A stretch of DNA of 64,000 bases from Nocardia fluminea (GCF_002846365.1 NZ_PJMW01000002.1:2542001-2606000), one strand, 5' to 3'; shown: positions 8,783-18,307, numbered from the stretch's first letter. Notes: generated by a model from the letters alone, not told the origin. Numbers and translations: made by a program.

Positions 8783-10885
8783 CTATCTGCCGGATGTCCC
8801 GAGTGCCATCAGGTCCTTGGCCGAGACCTCGGGGAGGTACGCCTTCGTCAGGGCGAGGCCGATGCGGGGCAGGTCGGCCTCGTCGCGATAGCACAGGTAC
8901 ACCGGCTCGTGGCGCGGCTGGAACTTGGCCTTGAACGCATGCAGTGACCGGAAGCCGTAATACGGCTCCATCGCGGCGCCGAGTCCTTCGAGCAGACGAT
9001 CGATCGGCTCGGCGCCGTCGGCCCTGGTGCTGCGCGCCAGCGGTGCGCCCGAGAGCGAAACGATCTCGGCGCCTTCCTCTTTGAACGCCTGGCAGGACGA
9101 GGCGATGAGAAACTCCACCACCGGCCGGAAACCGTCGGGGCGCCTGCGCATCACGTCGAGGGTCCAGCCGCGGATCTCGTCGCCGGGACCGTAGACGGGC
9201 AACCACGAGGTGACGCCGTGCACATCGCCCTCGGCATCGACGGCCAGGCCCACCCGCACGGCCGGGTCGAGCGCCTCCTCCACACCGCCGAGAGTGAATC
9301 CCATTTCGGGCAGCCCCTTTTCGCCGACCCATTCCTCGGAGATGGCCCGCACCTGGGCGACCACCGCGAACGGCTCGTCGGCCAGCTCGACGAGCCGGAA
9401 CTCGATGCCCTCTTTGTCCGCCTTGTTGATCGCGGACCGGATGTCCTGCCACGCTTTGCCTTTGAACTCGAGCTGCGGCAGGTCGACGATGGTGTCCTCG
9501 GCGATCTGCGCACTGCGCCAGCCGAGTTCGCCGGCGATCTCGGCGACCGCCTCGGTGGTGGAGAACAAACACGGGACCAGTCCGTCGGCTTCGCAGCGAT
9601 CGGTGAAACCGGCGATGGTGGCGGGGAGCAGATCCGCGGGGCCGATCGGGTCGGTGAGCACGATCACGGTGCCCGCGTGGCGCTGGTAGGCGACGCAGCG
9701 TTCACCGTCGGCGGCGAACCAGTACTTGTTCTCCGGCCAGGTGATCATCCACGACATCGTGCTGCCGCCGTAGCGGGCGAGCAGGGCGCGCACCGCGTCT
9801 CCGGGAGCGGTGCCGGTGAGCGCGCCCTCGGTGATCTTGCGGCGGACGGGCACCCGGAACGCGCCGCGGCCGCCGTAGAGCAGCGCCACTTCGACCGCCC
9901 ACAGCAGACCTGTTCCGGCGGTCACCGCGCCGGTGGTCTCGAAGTCGGTGCCGATGGCCACACCGAGCAGTACCAGCGTGAACACCACGTGCAACAGGCC
10001 GTAGACGAGAGTGCCCCACCATGCCCAGTGCCTGCCTTTGCGCAGTTGCTCGGCCACCACCGTGATCACCACCACGGTCAGGATCGTGCTCCACAGCGAG
10101 CCGCGTTCGTTCTCGGTGGGGCCGAGCAGGCTGTTGCTGGGGAAGAAATACACCGCCACCGAGGCCGTCGCGATCACCAGCAGCCCGATGAAGGCGAGCA
10201 TGCGGACCTCGCGCCGGGTGCGTGGCCAGAAGCCGTGTTCGGCGCGGCTGAACAGCTTTTCCCCCGCGGGCAGCCAGACGGCGATCGCGAGCAGATGCAT
10301 GAGATCGGCGAAGGTCGATTCGAACAGGAACGTGAGCGCCACGTGCGCCGCCAGCACGGCGCGCACCCGAAGGCGCCACGGCGAACGCAACGTCGCCGAG
10401 ACCGCGGCCAGCGCCGAGAACGCGGCCGTGGTGAACCCGACATCGCGAACCTCGGAAAGCCGGTCGGCCCAATCGAGATGGGTGTGCGCCAGCAGACCGA
10501 CCGTCACCGACGCGCCGAGGATGCCGATCAACTGGCCCGACACGCACACCAGCGCGGTGCGCACGGTGCCGAGGCGCCACTCCGTCCAGCCGACCGCAGC
10601 GGCGAAAACGACCACCATGCAGACGTATTGGAACGGCGTGAGCCCGAAGAGCGAGCCGGACAGGGGCGTCCACCACTTGCCCTCGGTGAGGGGAGGCCAG
10701 CCGTAGGCGATCTCGGGAAACCAGGAACGCTCATCGAGCCTGCGCCAGAAGCCACCGCCCGCGATACCGAGGATCGCGACGACGACGAGAAAACCGAGGG
10801 TGAACGGCATCCGGCGGATCACGGTGTGCGCGAGGGCGACGCCACGCGAGAAGGCCGATTCGGGGGCAGCCGCGTTGTCGTTCAT
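8783..10885 (-). CDS. MprF-like membrane aminoacyl-phosphatidylglycerol synthase (DUF2156)
   Basis: 700 residues. The first 380 or so hold about seven hydrophobic segments with a rhomboid-like arrangement (MPFTLGFLVVVAILGIAGGG; FQYVCMVVVFAAAVGW). The C-terminal 320 residues are the GNAT-like DUF2156 catalytic domain (GGSTMSWMITWPENKYWFA; GWTLDVMRRRPDGFRPVVEF; ending near PVYLCYRDEADLPRIGLAL). Such enzymes transfer an amino acid from aminoacyl-tRNA to phosphatidylglycerol, altering surface charge and resistance to cationic peptides. There is no lysyl-tRNA synthetase domain as in mycobacterial LysX. The start at 10885 has a good AAAGGGTGG site. Which amino acid is used cannot be told. Confidence 0.85.
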   Translation of the reverse strand: MNDNAAAPESAFSRGVALAHTVIRRMPFTLGFLVVVAILGIAGGGFWRRLDERSWFPEIAYGWPPLTEGKWWTPLSGSLFGLTPFQYVCMVVVFAAAVGWTEWRLGTVRTALVCVSGQLIGILGASVTVGLLAHTHLDWADRLSEVRDVGFTTAAFSALAAVSATLRSPWRLRVRAVLAAHVALTFLFESTFADLMHLLAIAVWLPAGEKLFSRAEHGFWPRTRREVRMLAFIGLLVIATASVAVYFFPSNSLLGPTENERGSLWSTILTVVVITVVAEQLRKGRHWAWWGTLVYGLLHVVFTLVLLGVAIGTDFETTGAVTAGTGLLWAVEVALLYGGRGAFRVPVRRKITEGALTGTAPGDAVRALLARYGGSTMSWMITWPENKYWFAADGERCVAYQRHAGTVIVLTDPIGPADLLPATIAGFTDRCEADGLVPCLFSTTEAVAEIAGELGWRSAQIAEDTIVDLPQLEFKGKAWQDIRSAINKADKEGIEFRLVELADEPFAVVAQVRAISEEWVGEKGLPEMGFTLGGVEEALDPAVRVGLAVDAEGDVHGVTSWLPVYGPGDEIRGWTLDVMRRRPDGFRPVVEFLIASSCQAFKEEGAEIVSLSGAPLARSTRADGAEPIDRLLEGLGAAMEPYYGFRSLHAFKAKFQPRHEPVYLCYRDEADLPRIGLALTKAYLPEVSAKDLMALGTSGR

Positions 10886-11017
10886 AGAACCACCCTTTGC
10901 TGCGAGTGCGCCGCACCGGCGCGGTGACGTCGTCTGTGTACCGTATGTCATCGCGGCCGTACCAGGACCGCGATGTGCGCGCTCGGGCGGTCGAGGTGGC
11001 ATCTGTGGAGGTCAGCG

Positions 11018-12316
11018 ATGACGCGAATCACCGATCTGTCGTTGCTCACCGGGTGGCTGCCGGTGGTGTTGACGGTGCTGGGCGCTGTGGGTGCGGTCTG
11101 GTTGCTGTTACCCCGCGCGCGGCGGTATGTCACCACGATCATGCCGATCGTGGTGCTGGCCGCGGTGGTGCTGACCATGGCGCTGTACCTGTTCGTCGAG
11201 GAGGTGTGGCGGCCCTTTCCCGATCCGATCGCCGTCTCGGTGTACGCGTTGATCGGGATCGCGGTGGCCGCGGTGCTGTTGGTGGTGCCGCGGATTCTGG
11301 TGCGCCCTACGGTGTGGACCGGCGTGGTGACCGTGCTGGCGGCCGCGGTGGTGCTGCTCGCGGTGGGCGTCCGGATCAACCTGGAGTACGCGTCGTATCC
11401 GACGGTGGGCGCGGCGCTCGGGATCGAACAGGTCGACCGGATCGATGCCGCCGAGCTGACCGGGCGTGAGCAGGTGATCAGCGCGCGTCCCCTCGAACCG
11501 GCCTGGCACGTGCCCGGCGGATTGCCCGCCGGCGGGCGGGTACTGACCGCGACGGTGCCGCCGACCGCGTCCGGATTCGCCGCGCGCGATGCCCAGATCT
11601 ATCTGCCGCCCGCCTATTTCGCCGACCCGCGTCCGCTGCTGCCGGTGCTGGTGTTGCTCGCCGGTGAGCCGGGCGCGCCGCAGGACTGGTTCGTCGGTGG
11701 GCAGCTGGCCGGGACCATGAATTCGTTCGCCCGCGCGCACAACGGCCTCGCGCCGGTGGTCGTGGTGGCCGACGGGACCGGCTCCCAGCTGGCGAACCCG
11801 CTGTGTCTGGACTCGAAGCTCGGCAATGTCGCCACCTACCTGGCCGTCGACGTGCCGACCTGGACGCGCGCGAACCTGCAGATCGACCCGGACCCGCGTT
11901 CCTGGGCGGTGGGCGGACTCTCCTACGGCGGCACGTGCGCACTGCAACTGGCCACCAATTCTCCCGCGGTCTATCCCACCTTCCTCGACATGTCCGGCCA
12001 GGACGAACCGACGCTGGGCGACCGTCAGCGCACCGTGGACGCCGCGTTCGGCGGGGACACCGAGGCACTGCTTCGGGTCGATCCCCTCACTCTGCTGCGG
12101 TCTCGGGCGTACCCGGACTCCGCGGGCGCGTTCGTCGTCGGTGCCGATGACGAGACGTACCGGCCGCAGGTGGAGCGGATGTGCGAGGCGGCGAAGGACG
12201 CGGGAATGGACGTGCGGTTGCGGATTCTGCCCGGTGGGCACAACTTCGCGCTGTGGGAGTTCGGGCTGCGTGATCAGCTGCCGTGGCTGGCCACCCGGCT
12301 CGGCCTGACACCCTGA
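11018..12316 (+). CDS. Membrane-anchored alpha/beta-hydrolase (esterase D/Fbp-like)
   Basis: 432 residues. Four transmembrane helices fill the first 125 residues, followed by an extracytoplasmic esterase domain. The nucleophile elbow is GGLSYGGTCALQLA (GxSxG), with an acidic residue likely in FVVGADDETY and the catalytic His in GGHNFALWEF. The fold resembles mycolyltransferases and putative esterases. The ATG at 11018 has a GGAGG site seven bases upstream. It is divergent from the MprF-like gene; in corynebacteria an esterase gene next to an aminoacyl-PG synthase has been linked to removing the aminoacyl group (from memory), which would fit here. Confidence 0.82.
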   Translation: MTRITDLSLLTGWLPVVLTVLGAVGAVWLLLPRARRYVTTIMPIVVLAAVVLTMALYLFVEEVWRPFPDPIAVSVYALIGIAVAAVLLVVPRILVRPTVWTGVVTVLAAAVVLLAVGVRINLEYASYPTVGAALGIEQVDRIDAAELTGREQVISARPLEPAWHVPGGLPAGGRVLTATVPPTASGFAARDAQIYLPPAYFADPRPLLPVLVLLAGEPGAPQDWFVGGQLAGTMNSFARAHNGLAPVVVVADGTGSQLANPLCLDSKLGNVATYLAVDVPTWTRANLQIDPDPRSWAVGGLSYGGTCALQLATNSPAVYPTFLDMSGQDEPTLGDRQRTVDAAFGGDTEALLRVDPLTLLRSRAYPDSAGAFVVGADDETYRPQVERMCEAAKDAGMDVRLRILPGGHNFALWEFGLRDQLPWLATRLGLTP

Positions 12317-12360
12317 TCGGTGACGGATTCCGCGGGGGTACGCGGAGTACAGTGCGACGC

Positions 12361-13059
12361 ATGTCCGAGGCGAAAACCCCAGGTACGGACGTCGGTGGGG
12401 TGGAGGCGCTCACCGAGCGGCGGATCGTCGACGCCGCGCTCGCCGTCCTCGACCTGGACGGCGCGAGGGCCTTGTCCGTCGCCGCGGTGGCGCGACGGCT
12501 CGGGGTCGGCGCGGAAGCGGTGCACGCCCGGGTCGACGGGTCGGACGGCCTCGAACGCACGGTGATCGAGAGTGTGCTGTCGGCGGTGGCGCTCGGGTCG
12601 CTCACCGACGACGGTGTGGAGTGGACCGCGGCGGTGATCCAGTTCGCGCTCAGCCTGCGCGGCAAACTCTTCGACCACCCGGCGGTCGCGGAGCTGATCA
12701 TGTCGGGGCCGATGGACAGTCCGTCGGCCGACGGACCGGTGGCCCGCGAGATGACCGAGGCGCTGTTCGTCTGCCTCGCCCGCGGCGGCCTGCAGACGAC
12801 CGTCCGCGCGCACGGGGTCTACGCGGTGCTGGTGTACGTGCTCGGTTCGATCGCTCTCGACGTGGCCGAAACCGACGGAAAGCCGCCCTTGCCAGGGGAA
12901 TCCGAGCGGATCGCGGCCCGCCGCGCGGCGCTGGGCGACCTGGACCCGACCCGGTGGCCGCGCACCGCTGCGCACCTGGCGGAGATCGCCGCCTGGACCT
13001 CCGTCGACCAGTTCGTCTGGGGGCTGCGCGTGCTGCTCGTCGGGATGACGGCGACCTGA
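12361..13059 (+). CDS. TetR family transcriptional regulator
   Basis: 232 residues. The N-terminal helix-turn-helix is seen in RRIVDAALAVLDLDGARAL and VAAVARRLGVGAEAVHARV (residues 20-63); the remainder is a helical ligand-binding and dimerisation domain of the TetR_C type without recognisable ligand motifs. It begins 44 bases after the esterase gene on the same strand and may be co-transcribed with it. Target genes are unknown; local control of the esterase or the acyl cluster is possible. Confidence 0.88.
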   Translation: MSEAKTPGTDVGGVEALTERRIVDAALAVLDLDGARALSVAAVARRLGVGAEAVHARVDGSDGLERTVIESVLSAVALGSLTDDGVEWTAAVIQFALSLRGKLFDHPAVAELIMSGPMDSPSADGPVAREMTEALFVCLARGGLQTTVRAHGVYAVLVYVLGSIALDVAETDGKPPLPGESERIAARRAALGDLDPTRWPRTAAHLAEIAAWTSVDQFVWGLRVLLVGMTAT

Positions 13060-13136
13060 CGCGCGCTCGCAGCGGGGCCGAGCGGGGAACACCGGCAGTC
13101 CGGGACCGACGCCGACCCGAGCCCGGTACCGGCCGG

Positions 13137-14483
13137 CTACCAGGGAGCGCAGCGTAAACCGAGTGCGGCGCAAGCCTTCTCGACGGCTTCGGGCAGGGAA
13201 TCGTTATCGGCGCCGAGACCGGCCAGGGCGAGTGTGTAGGTATCACCGAGATCGGAGAGATAGCCCGCGAGCTGGGTGCGGGGGAAGACGGTGATGCCGG
13301 GGTGAATCGCGCGGGCGGCCACCCGGGTGCAGTCGTGCGGGCCGATCCTTCGCACCGCGTCGGGCAGGGATCCGATGTTGGAGCACAGGATGTCTCGCTC
13401 GCCGGCGCCCTTGCTGAGGGAGTACGCCCAGCGGTCGGGGATCACCTGGAGGATCTCCTCGGGCAGGCCCGCGGGGCTCGACATGCGGCGCTGATAGGCG
13501 GTCCTGGCCTTGTCGCGGATCGTCGCGGGAGTGTCGGTGGGCTCGACGGCGATCTCGGTCATCGCGAGATCGTTGTCGACCCGCGGTTCGTCGCGGGTGT
13601 CGACGGGCAAGCTCGCGGTGATCGTCGGGTTCGGGAAGCCGTTCTGCCACAAGATGTTCGCGACCAGGTGAATGAACAGGCTGTTGGGCGTGCCGCCGAG
13701 GGCGCTCGCGGTGGTGTCCCAGTGGGTGGCGTCGAAAGTCAGCAGGAGTGGACGCGAGTACCGGGGCGCACCGGGATTCGGCGGCGCGGCGCTGTCGGCC
13801 GCCGATGCGCGGGGGACGTGCTCGGTGGTGTGGCGTGCCAGTAGCCGAGGAATCGTTCGATACAGCGCGCGGGCGGTGCCGCCGACGATGGTGGCCCATT
13901 GGGATGCCGCATCCGCCCACTCCGAAGACGTTGTCCGGTGCGGTGTTTCGCCGGCAGGCGGGAGTGCGGTCGCTGGGTCGAGGGATCGCAGGGCCGCGGT
14001 GACGGCGTGGATCAAACCGCGGGCGTCGGCCAGGGCGTGGGAACAGGTGATGGCGACAACGGTTCCGCCGTCCTCGAGGCGGGCCGCGGACAGGCGCCAG
14101 CCCGGCGCGAATTCCGGGTCCAGGTCGGCGCCGAGGCCGTCGGCCCAGTCCAGGATCGCGTGGTCGGCGAGTGGGCCGGCAACGTGACCGGGATCGGGGG
14201 CCATCGGGGTCGGCCAGGCGGTCTCCGCGGTCACGCCGTGGTCCGGGAGGAGATCGAGCGGATGGGCCCCGGTGTTGGGGTGCCAGGCTCGGCGGGCTCC
14301 GGGTACCCGGGCGCCGACTACTCTGCGGCCGAGACGGCCGAGCCGCAAGCGATCGTGAATCGCTTGCAGGAGAGCGGGTTCCATCGCTTCGGGGGTACGC
14401 CACAGACCCTGTAGCGCGATGGGGGTGCCCATCCCGCGGTGGGTCCGCAGGAAGATCTCGTCGACAACAGTGAGGCGCTCCAT
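13137..14483 (-). CDS. Condensation-superfamily acyltransferase-like protein (WS/DGAT-related)
   Basis: 448 residues. The N-terminus MERLTVVDEIFLRTHRGMGT and the C-terminal half (SLPVDTRDEPRVDNDLAMTE; ILCSNIGSLPDAVRRIGP) resemble wax ester synthase/diacylglycerol acyltransferases and PapA-type proteins. The active-site motif HHxxxDG is seen only as CSHALADARG, so the first His is Ser and the Gly after Asp is Ala; the second His and the Asp are kept. Activity may be changed rather than lost. The gene starts within the stop of the enoyl-CoA hydratase gene (TGATG), indicating an acyl-CoA operon. Confidence 0.72.
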   Translation of the reverse strand: MERLTVVDEIFLRTHRGMGTPIALQGLWRTPEAMEPALLQAIHDRLRLGRLGRRVVGARVPGARRAWHPNTGAHPLDLLPDHGVTAETAWPTPMAPDPGHVAGPLADHAILDWADGLGADLDPEFAPGWRLSAARLEDGGTVVAITCSHALADARGLIHAVTAALRSLDPATALPPAGETPHRTTSSEWADAASQWATIVGGTARALYRTIPRLLARHTTEHVPRASAADSAAPPNPGAPRYSRPLLLTFDATHWDTTASALGGTPNSLFIHLVANILWQNGFPNPTITASLPVDTRDEPRVDNDLAMTEIAVEPTDTPATIRDKARTAYQRRMSSPAGLPEEILQVIPDRWAYSLSKGAGERDILCSNIGSLPDAVRRIGPHDCTRVAARAIHPGITVFPRTQLAGYLSDLGDTYTLALAGLGADNDSLPEAVEKACAALGLRCAPW

Positions 14484-15304
14484 CAGCGGTGGTCGGGGCT
14501 ACCGTGCCTGCCCTCGCCCGCGGCGAAGCGGGCGGCGCCGTCGAGTGCGCCGCCGGTCAGGGCGGTCATACCGTGCCGGAATTCGACGCGCAGCGCCTCC
14601 TCCTCGGTGTGCCCGTACTGGTCGTAGAGCGCGGCGCGATCGGTGCGCAGACAGGTTTGGGGGAGCACTGCCAGCTGTGCGGCCAGCTCCTCGGCGACGC
14701 GGCGGGCGTCGCCGGTGGGCACGACACGGGTGACCAGGCCCATCTGCAGTGCCTCGGGCGCGCTCACCGGACGGCCGGTGAGGATCATGTCGAGTGCGCG
14801 ACCCTCGCCGATGATGCGTGGCAGGCGCACGGTGCCGCCGTCGATCAGCGGGACACCCCAGCGACGGCAGAAGACGCCGAACGTGGAGTCCTGCTCGGCG
14901 ACTCGCAGATCGCACCACAGGGCGAGTTCCAGCCCGCCCGCCACGGCGTACCCGGAGACCGCCGCGATCACCGGCTTGGACAGGCGCAGTCGGGTGGGAC
15001 CCATCGGGCCGTCACCGTCCTCGGTGGCCTGATTGCTGTTCTCGGTGCCGAGGGCTTTGAGGTCGGCGCCGGAGCAGAAGGTGCCGTGATCACCCCACAG
15101 CACGGCGACCGAGGCGGTGGGGTCGGCGTCGAACGCGCGAAACGCCGCCACCAGCGCGCGGGCGGTCGGGCCGTCGACCGCGTTGCGAGCGTGCGGGCGA
15201 TCCAGGATCACCGTGGTGACCGGCCCCGCGTGTTCGACACGTACCGGATTCGCCTGCCCGCTCGGGCCGGGCGCGCTGGTGCCCGCGGGTGAACCTGTTT
15301 CCAT
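14483..15304 (-). CDS. Enoyl-CoA hydratase/isomerase (crotonase) family protein
   Basis: 273 residues. Crotonase landmarks are LDRPHARNAVDGPTARAL near residue 34, the oxyanion-hole segment GTFCSGADLKAL, and the second oxyanion/active-site loop KPVIAAVSGYAVAGGLELAL followed by FGVFCRRWGVPLIDGGTVRL. The second catalytic Glu of classical hydratases is not in the standard place (the loop reads RWGVPLIDG), so isomerase or thioesterase chemistry is possible. It starts at ATG 15304 and is the first gene of the pair with the acyltransferase-like protein. It is divergent from a TetR gene, with a palindrome between them. Confidence 0.87.
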   Translation of the reverse strand: METGSPAGTSAPGPSGQANPVRVEHAGPVTTVILDRPHARNAVDGPTARALVAAFRAFDADPTASVAVLWGDHGTFCSGADLKALGTENSNQATEDGDGPMGPTRLRLSKPVIAAVSGYAVAGGLELALWCDLRVAEQDSTFGVFCRRWGVPLIDGGTVRLPRIIGEGRALDMILTGRPVSAPEALQMGLVTRVVPTGDARRVAEELAAQLAVLPQTCLRTDRAALYDQYGHTEEEALRVEFRHGMTALTGGALDGAARFAAGEGRHGSPDHR

Positions 15305-15336
15305 TCCTCGACCATACGGCCACAATGCCCCTTGTG

Positions 15337-15367
15337 TGAAGAGGTGAATCGGTGGTTCACTTCTTCA
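15337..15367. promoter_or_regulatory. Inverted repeat, probable TetR operator
   Basis: Two 12-base arms, TGAAGAGGTGAA (15337-15348) and TTCACTTCTTCA (15356-15367), are inverted repeats with one mismatch and a 7-base spacer. They lie between the divergent enoyl-CoA hydratase and TetR genes and end just before the TetR start codon, where autoregulating TetR proteins usually bind. Confidence 0.7.
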
Positions 15368-15368
15368 T

Positions 15369-15974
15369 ATGGTGTACCGCAGGACCCCGGCCGTGCAGGC
15401 CCGGCTCGACGCGCAACGGGCGCTGATCGTGCAGGGCGCCACCGGCGTGCTCTCGCGCGACGGGTTCGCGGGCCTGTCGATGGCCGCGGTCGCCGCGGAG
15501 GCGGGCATCGCCACCGGCACCGTGTACAAGCAGTTCGAGAACAAGGCCGCGTTGGTCGCGGCGGTGTTCCGGACCGTCGTGGCCCGCGAGGTCGACGCGG
15601 TGCGCGCCGCGGTGGCCGAGGGCGACGTGGTCGGGCGGGTCACCGCCGCGGTGGAGACCTTCGCCGGGCGCGCGATGAAGAATCCGAAACTGGCCTACGT
15701 GCTGCTGGCCGAGCCCGTCGACGCCGCCGTCGACGCGCAACGGCTGGAATTCCGGCGGGCGTTCGCCGCGTCCTTCGAGACCGCGATCGCGCACGGTGTC
15801 GCCGAAGGCCGCCTGCCTGCCCAGGACCCGGGCCTCACCGCCGCCGCCCTCGTCGGCGCGATCGGCGAGGTGCTCGTCGGCCCCTTGGCCGCCGCGCCGC
15901 ACGCCGAGACCGTCATCCCCGAATTGGTCGCTTTCGCCGTGCGCGCATTGGGTGCGCGCCCGGAAACGCTGTAG
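15369..15974 (+). CDS. TetR family regulator of the acyl-CoA cluster
   Basis: 201 residues. The N-terminal DNA-binding part contains LSMAAVAAEAGIATGTVYKQ followed by FENKAALVAAVFRTV (residues 37-69), a standard TetR HTH. The C-terminal domain is helical. It lies between a divergent crotonase gene and a co-directional AidB-like dehydrogenase 18 bases downstream, and its promoter carries a palindrome. It therefore probably represses both units, releasing on an acyl-CoA or fatty acid ligand. Confidence 0.9.
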   Translation: MVYRRTPAVQARLDAQRALIVQGATGVLSRDGFAGLSMAAVAAEAGIATGTVYKQFENKAALVAAVFRTVVAREVDAVRAAVAEGDVVGRVTAAVETFAGRAMKNPKLAYVLLAEPVDAAVDAQRLEFRRAFAASFETAIAHGVAEGRLPAQDPGLTAAALVGAIGEVLVGPLAAAPHAETVIPELVAFAVRALGARPETL

Positions 15975-15992
15975 TCGAAGGAGTTACCGGAC

Positions 15993-17621
15993 ATGCCGAC
16001 CCACGAAGTGTTCAACCAGGCGCCACCACTGATCCCCTTCGACGCCGCACGCAACCCCGCGCTGCTGGAAGGACTGCACCGCGAAGGCGCGGGCTGGGCC
16101 GAAGCCGAGGTACGCGAACTCGGCGTGCTGGCCGGCGGCTTCCAGGCGCAGGAGTGGGGCAGGCTCGCCAACGAGTACCCGCCGGTGCTGCACACCCACG
16201 ACCGGTGGGGCAACCGGGTCGACGAGGTGGAGTTCCACCCGCACTGGCACGACCTGATGAATGTCGCGGTGACGCACGGCCTGCACGGTTCCCCGTGGCT
16301 GGACGAGCGGCCCGGCGCGCACACCGCGCGCGCCGCCAAGTTCTACACCTGGGGCGCCGCCGACGCCGGGCACATGTGCCCGATCTCGATGACCTACGCG
16401 GTGGTGCCCGCTCTGCGCCACAACCCCGAACTGGCCGCTCGCTTCGAACCGCTACTCGGTTCGCGCACCTACGATTTCGGCTTGCGTGAACCGTCGGGCA
16501 AGGCCGGGCTCATCGCGGGCATGTCGATGACGGAGAAACAGGGCGGCTCCGACGTTCGAGCCAACACCACCACCGCCACACCGCAACCCGACGGCTCGTA
16601 TCACATCGTCGGGCACAAGTGGTTCACCTCGGCGCCCATGTCGGACATGTTCCTCACGCTCGCGCAGGCTCCGGGTGGCCTGTCGTGTTTCCTGCTGCCG
16701 CGGGTGCTGCCCGACGGCAGCCGCAACCCCATCCGCATCCAGCGGCTCAAAGACAAGCTGGGCAACAAGTCCAACGCGTCCTCGGAGATCGAGTACGAGA
16801 ACGCCACCGGCTGGCTCGTCGGCGCCGAGGGGGCAGGGGTGAAGACGATCATCGAGATGGTCAACATGACCCGCCTCGACTGCGTGATCGGCTCGGCCAC
16901 CGGCATGCGGCTCGGCGCGGTCACCGCGATCCACCACGCCCGCCACCGAGCCGCCTTCGGCGCCGACCTCATCGACCAGCCCGCTATGCGCAATGTGCTG
17001 GCCGACCTGCTCGTCGAATCCGATGCCGCGACCACGGTGATGATGCGGCTCGCAGGGGCCACCGACCGCGCGGGCAGTGACCCGGCGGAGGCGGCGCTGC
17101 GCCGGATCGCGCTCGCCATCACCAAGTACTGGGTCTGCAAACGCGCTCCCGCGCACGCCGCCGAAGCGCTGGAATGCCTGGGCGGCAACGGCTATGCCGA
17201 GGAGTCGGGCATGCCGCGGCTGTATCGCGAGGCGCCGCTCATGTCGATCTGGGAGGGGTCGGGCAACGTGGCGGCGCTGGACGCGTTGCGCGCCATGGGA
17301 CGTCAGCCCGAAACGGTGGAGGCCTACTTCGCCGAGGTAGGGCTCGCCCGTGGCGCCGACGCGCGCCTCGACGACGCGATCGACCGGGTGGGCAAGGAAC
17401 TCACCGACCTGTCCGATATCGAATACCGTGCCCGCCGTGTGGTGGAACTGATGGCACTGGTCCTGCAGGGCGCGCAGCTGGTGCGCCACGGTCACCCCGC
17501 TGTCGCGGACGCCTTCTGCGCGACCCGCCTCGGCGCCGACTGGGGTATCGCCTTCGGCACCCTGCCCGTCGGCGTCGACACCGGCGCGATCCTCGAACGC
17601 GGTTTCGTCGACGTGCGCTAG
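15993..17621 (+). CDS. AidB-like acyl-CoA dehydrogenase family flavoprotein
   Basis: 542 residues, close to the length of E. coli AidB. Shared features are the AGMSMTEKQGGSDVRANTTT segment at the FAD site, KWFTSAPMSDMFLTLAQ, RLKDKLGNKSNASSEIEYE, and the C-terminal ECLGGNGYAEESGMPRLYRE. AidB binds FAD and DNA and is linked to the adaptive response to alkylation, but many actinobacterial copies sit in lipid loci. No ada or alkylation genes are nearby; the neighbours are a TetR and a crotonase, so a role in acyl-CoA oxidation is equally possible. Confidence 0.88.
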   Translation: MPTHEVFNQAPPLIPFDAARNPALLEGLHREGAGWAEAEVRELGVLAGGFQAQEWGRLANEYPPVLHTHDRWGNRVDEVEFHPHWHDLMNVAVTHGLHGSPWLDERPGAHTARAAKFYTWGAADAGHMCPISMTYAVVPALRHNPELAARFEPLLGSRTYDFGLREPSGKAGLIAGMSMTEKQGGSDVRANTTTATPQPDGSYHIVGHKWFTSAPMSDMFLTLAQAPGGLSCFLLPRVLPDGSRNPIRIQRLKDKLGNKSNASSEIEYENATGWLVGAEGAGVKTIIEMVNMTRLDCVIGSATGMRLGAVTAIHHARHRAAFGADLIDQPAMRNVLADLLVESDAATTVMMRLAGATDRAGSDPAEAALRRIALAITKYWVCKRAPAHAAEALECLGGNGYAEESGMPRLYREAPLMSIWEGSGNVAALDALRAMGRQPETVEAYFAEVGLARGADARLDDAIDRVGKELTDLSDIEYRARRVVELMALVLQGAQLVRHGHPAVADAFCATRLGADWGIAFGTLPVGVDTGAILERGFVDVR

Positions 17622-17638
17622 CTCGTCGGTAGGGTCGA

Positions 17639-18307
17639 GTGGTGACCCGGGCGAACGAGGTGCTGTCGGTCAGCGAACTGGCCCAGCGGATTCCGGCGGG
17701 CGACGAGCGATTCCTGCTCGGGATCGCCGGACCACCCGGCGCCGGGAAATCGACGCTGGCGCAGCGGCTCCGCGACGAACTCGCCGAAGCCGGGCGGCCC
17801 GCTGTCGTCGCGCCGATGGATGGATATCACCTGCGAAATCAGGTGTTGCTGGCCCGGAACGCGATGGGGCGCAAGGGTGAGCCCGATACCTTCGACGTCG
17901 CCGCATTCGTCGCCGACCTGCGGTTACTGCGGGAAACTCCGGTCGGGTCCCCGGTGCCGTGGCCGCTGTTCGATCGGGCGATCGACGAGCCCACCGACGG
18001 CGGGGTGATCGTGCGCGACGAACGCATCGTCGTGGTCGAGGGGAACTACCTGTTGCTGACCGACGCCGAGGCTCCCGGGTGGGCCGAGGTGCGCGGGCAG
18101 CTCGACGCGTGCTGGTACCTGGACGCACCGCGACCGGTGCTCACCGAACGTCTGCTCCACCGGCACACCGCCGGTGGGCGGACGCCGGAACAGGCGAGCC
18201 GGAAGGTGACGGACAGCGATCTGCGCAACGCCGACCTCATCGCCGCGAGCCGGCACCGCGCCGATCTCGTCCTGACCGCGGCCGGTCGCGGCTACCGCCT
18301 GAACTGA
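17639..18307 (+). CDS. P-loop nucleoside/nucleotide kinase family protein
   Basis: 222 residues. The Walker A motif is LGIAGPPGAGKSTLAQRL (residues 27-44), followed by PMDGYHLRNQVLL and the Walker B-like VVVEGNYLLL near residue 140, a pattern shared with uridine kinase, pantothenate kinase and YggC/FrcK-like kinases. The substrate is not evident. It starts at one of two adjacent GTG codons, 17 bases after the dehydrogenase gene, and may be part of that transcript. Confidence 0.85.
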   Translation: MVTRANEVLSVSELAQRIPAGDERFLLGIAGPPGAGKSTLAQRLRDELAEAGRPAVVAPMDGYHLRNQVLLARNAMGRKGEPDTFDVAAFVADLRLLRETPVGSPVPWPLFDRAIDEPTDGGVIVRDERIVVVEGNYLLLTDAEAPGWAEVRGQLDACWYLDAPRPVLTERLLHRHTAGGRTPEQASRKVTDSDLRNADLIAASRHRADLVLTAAGRGYRLN

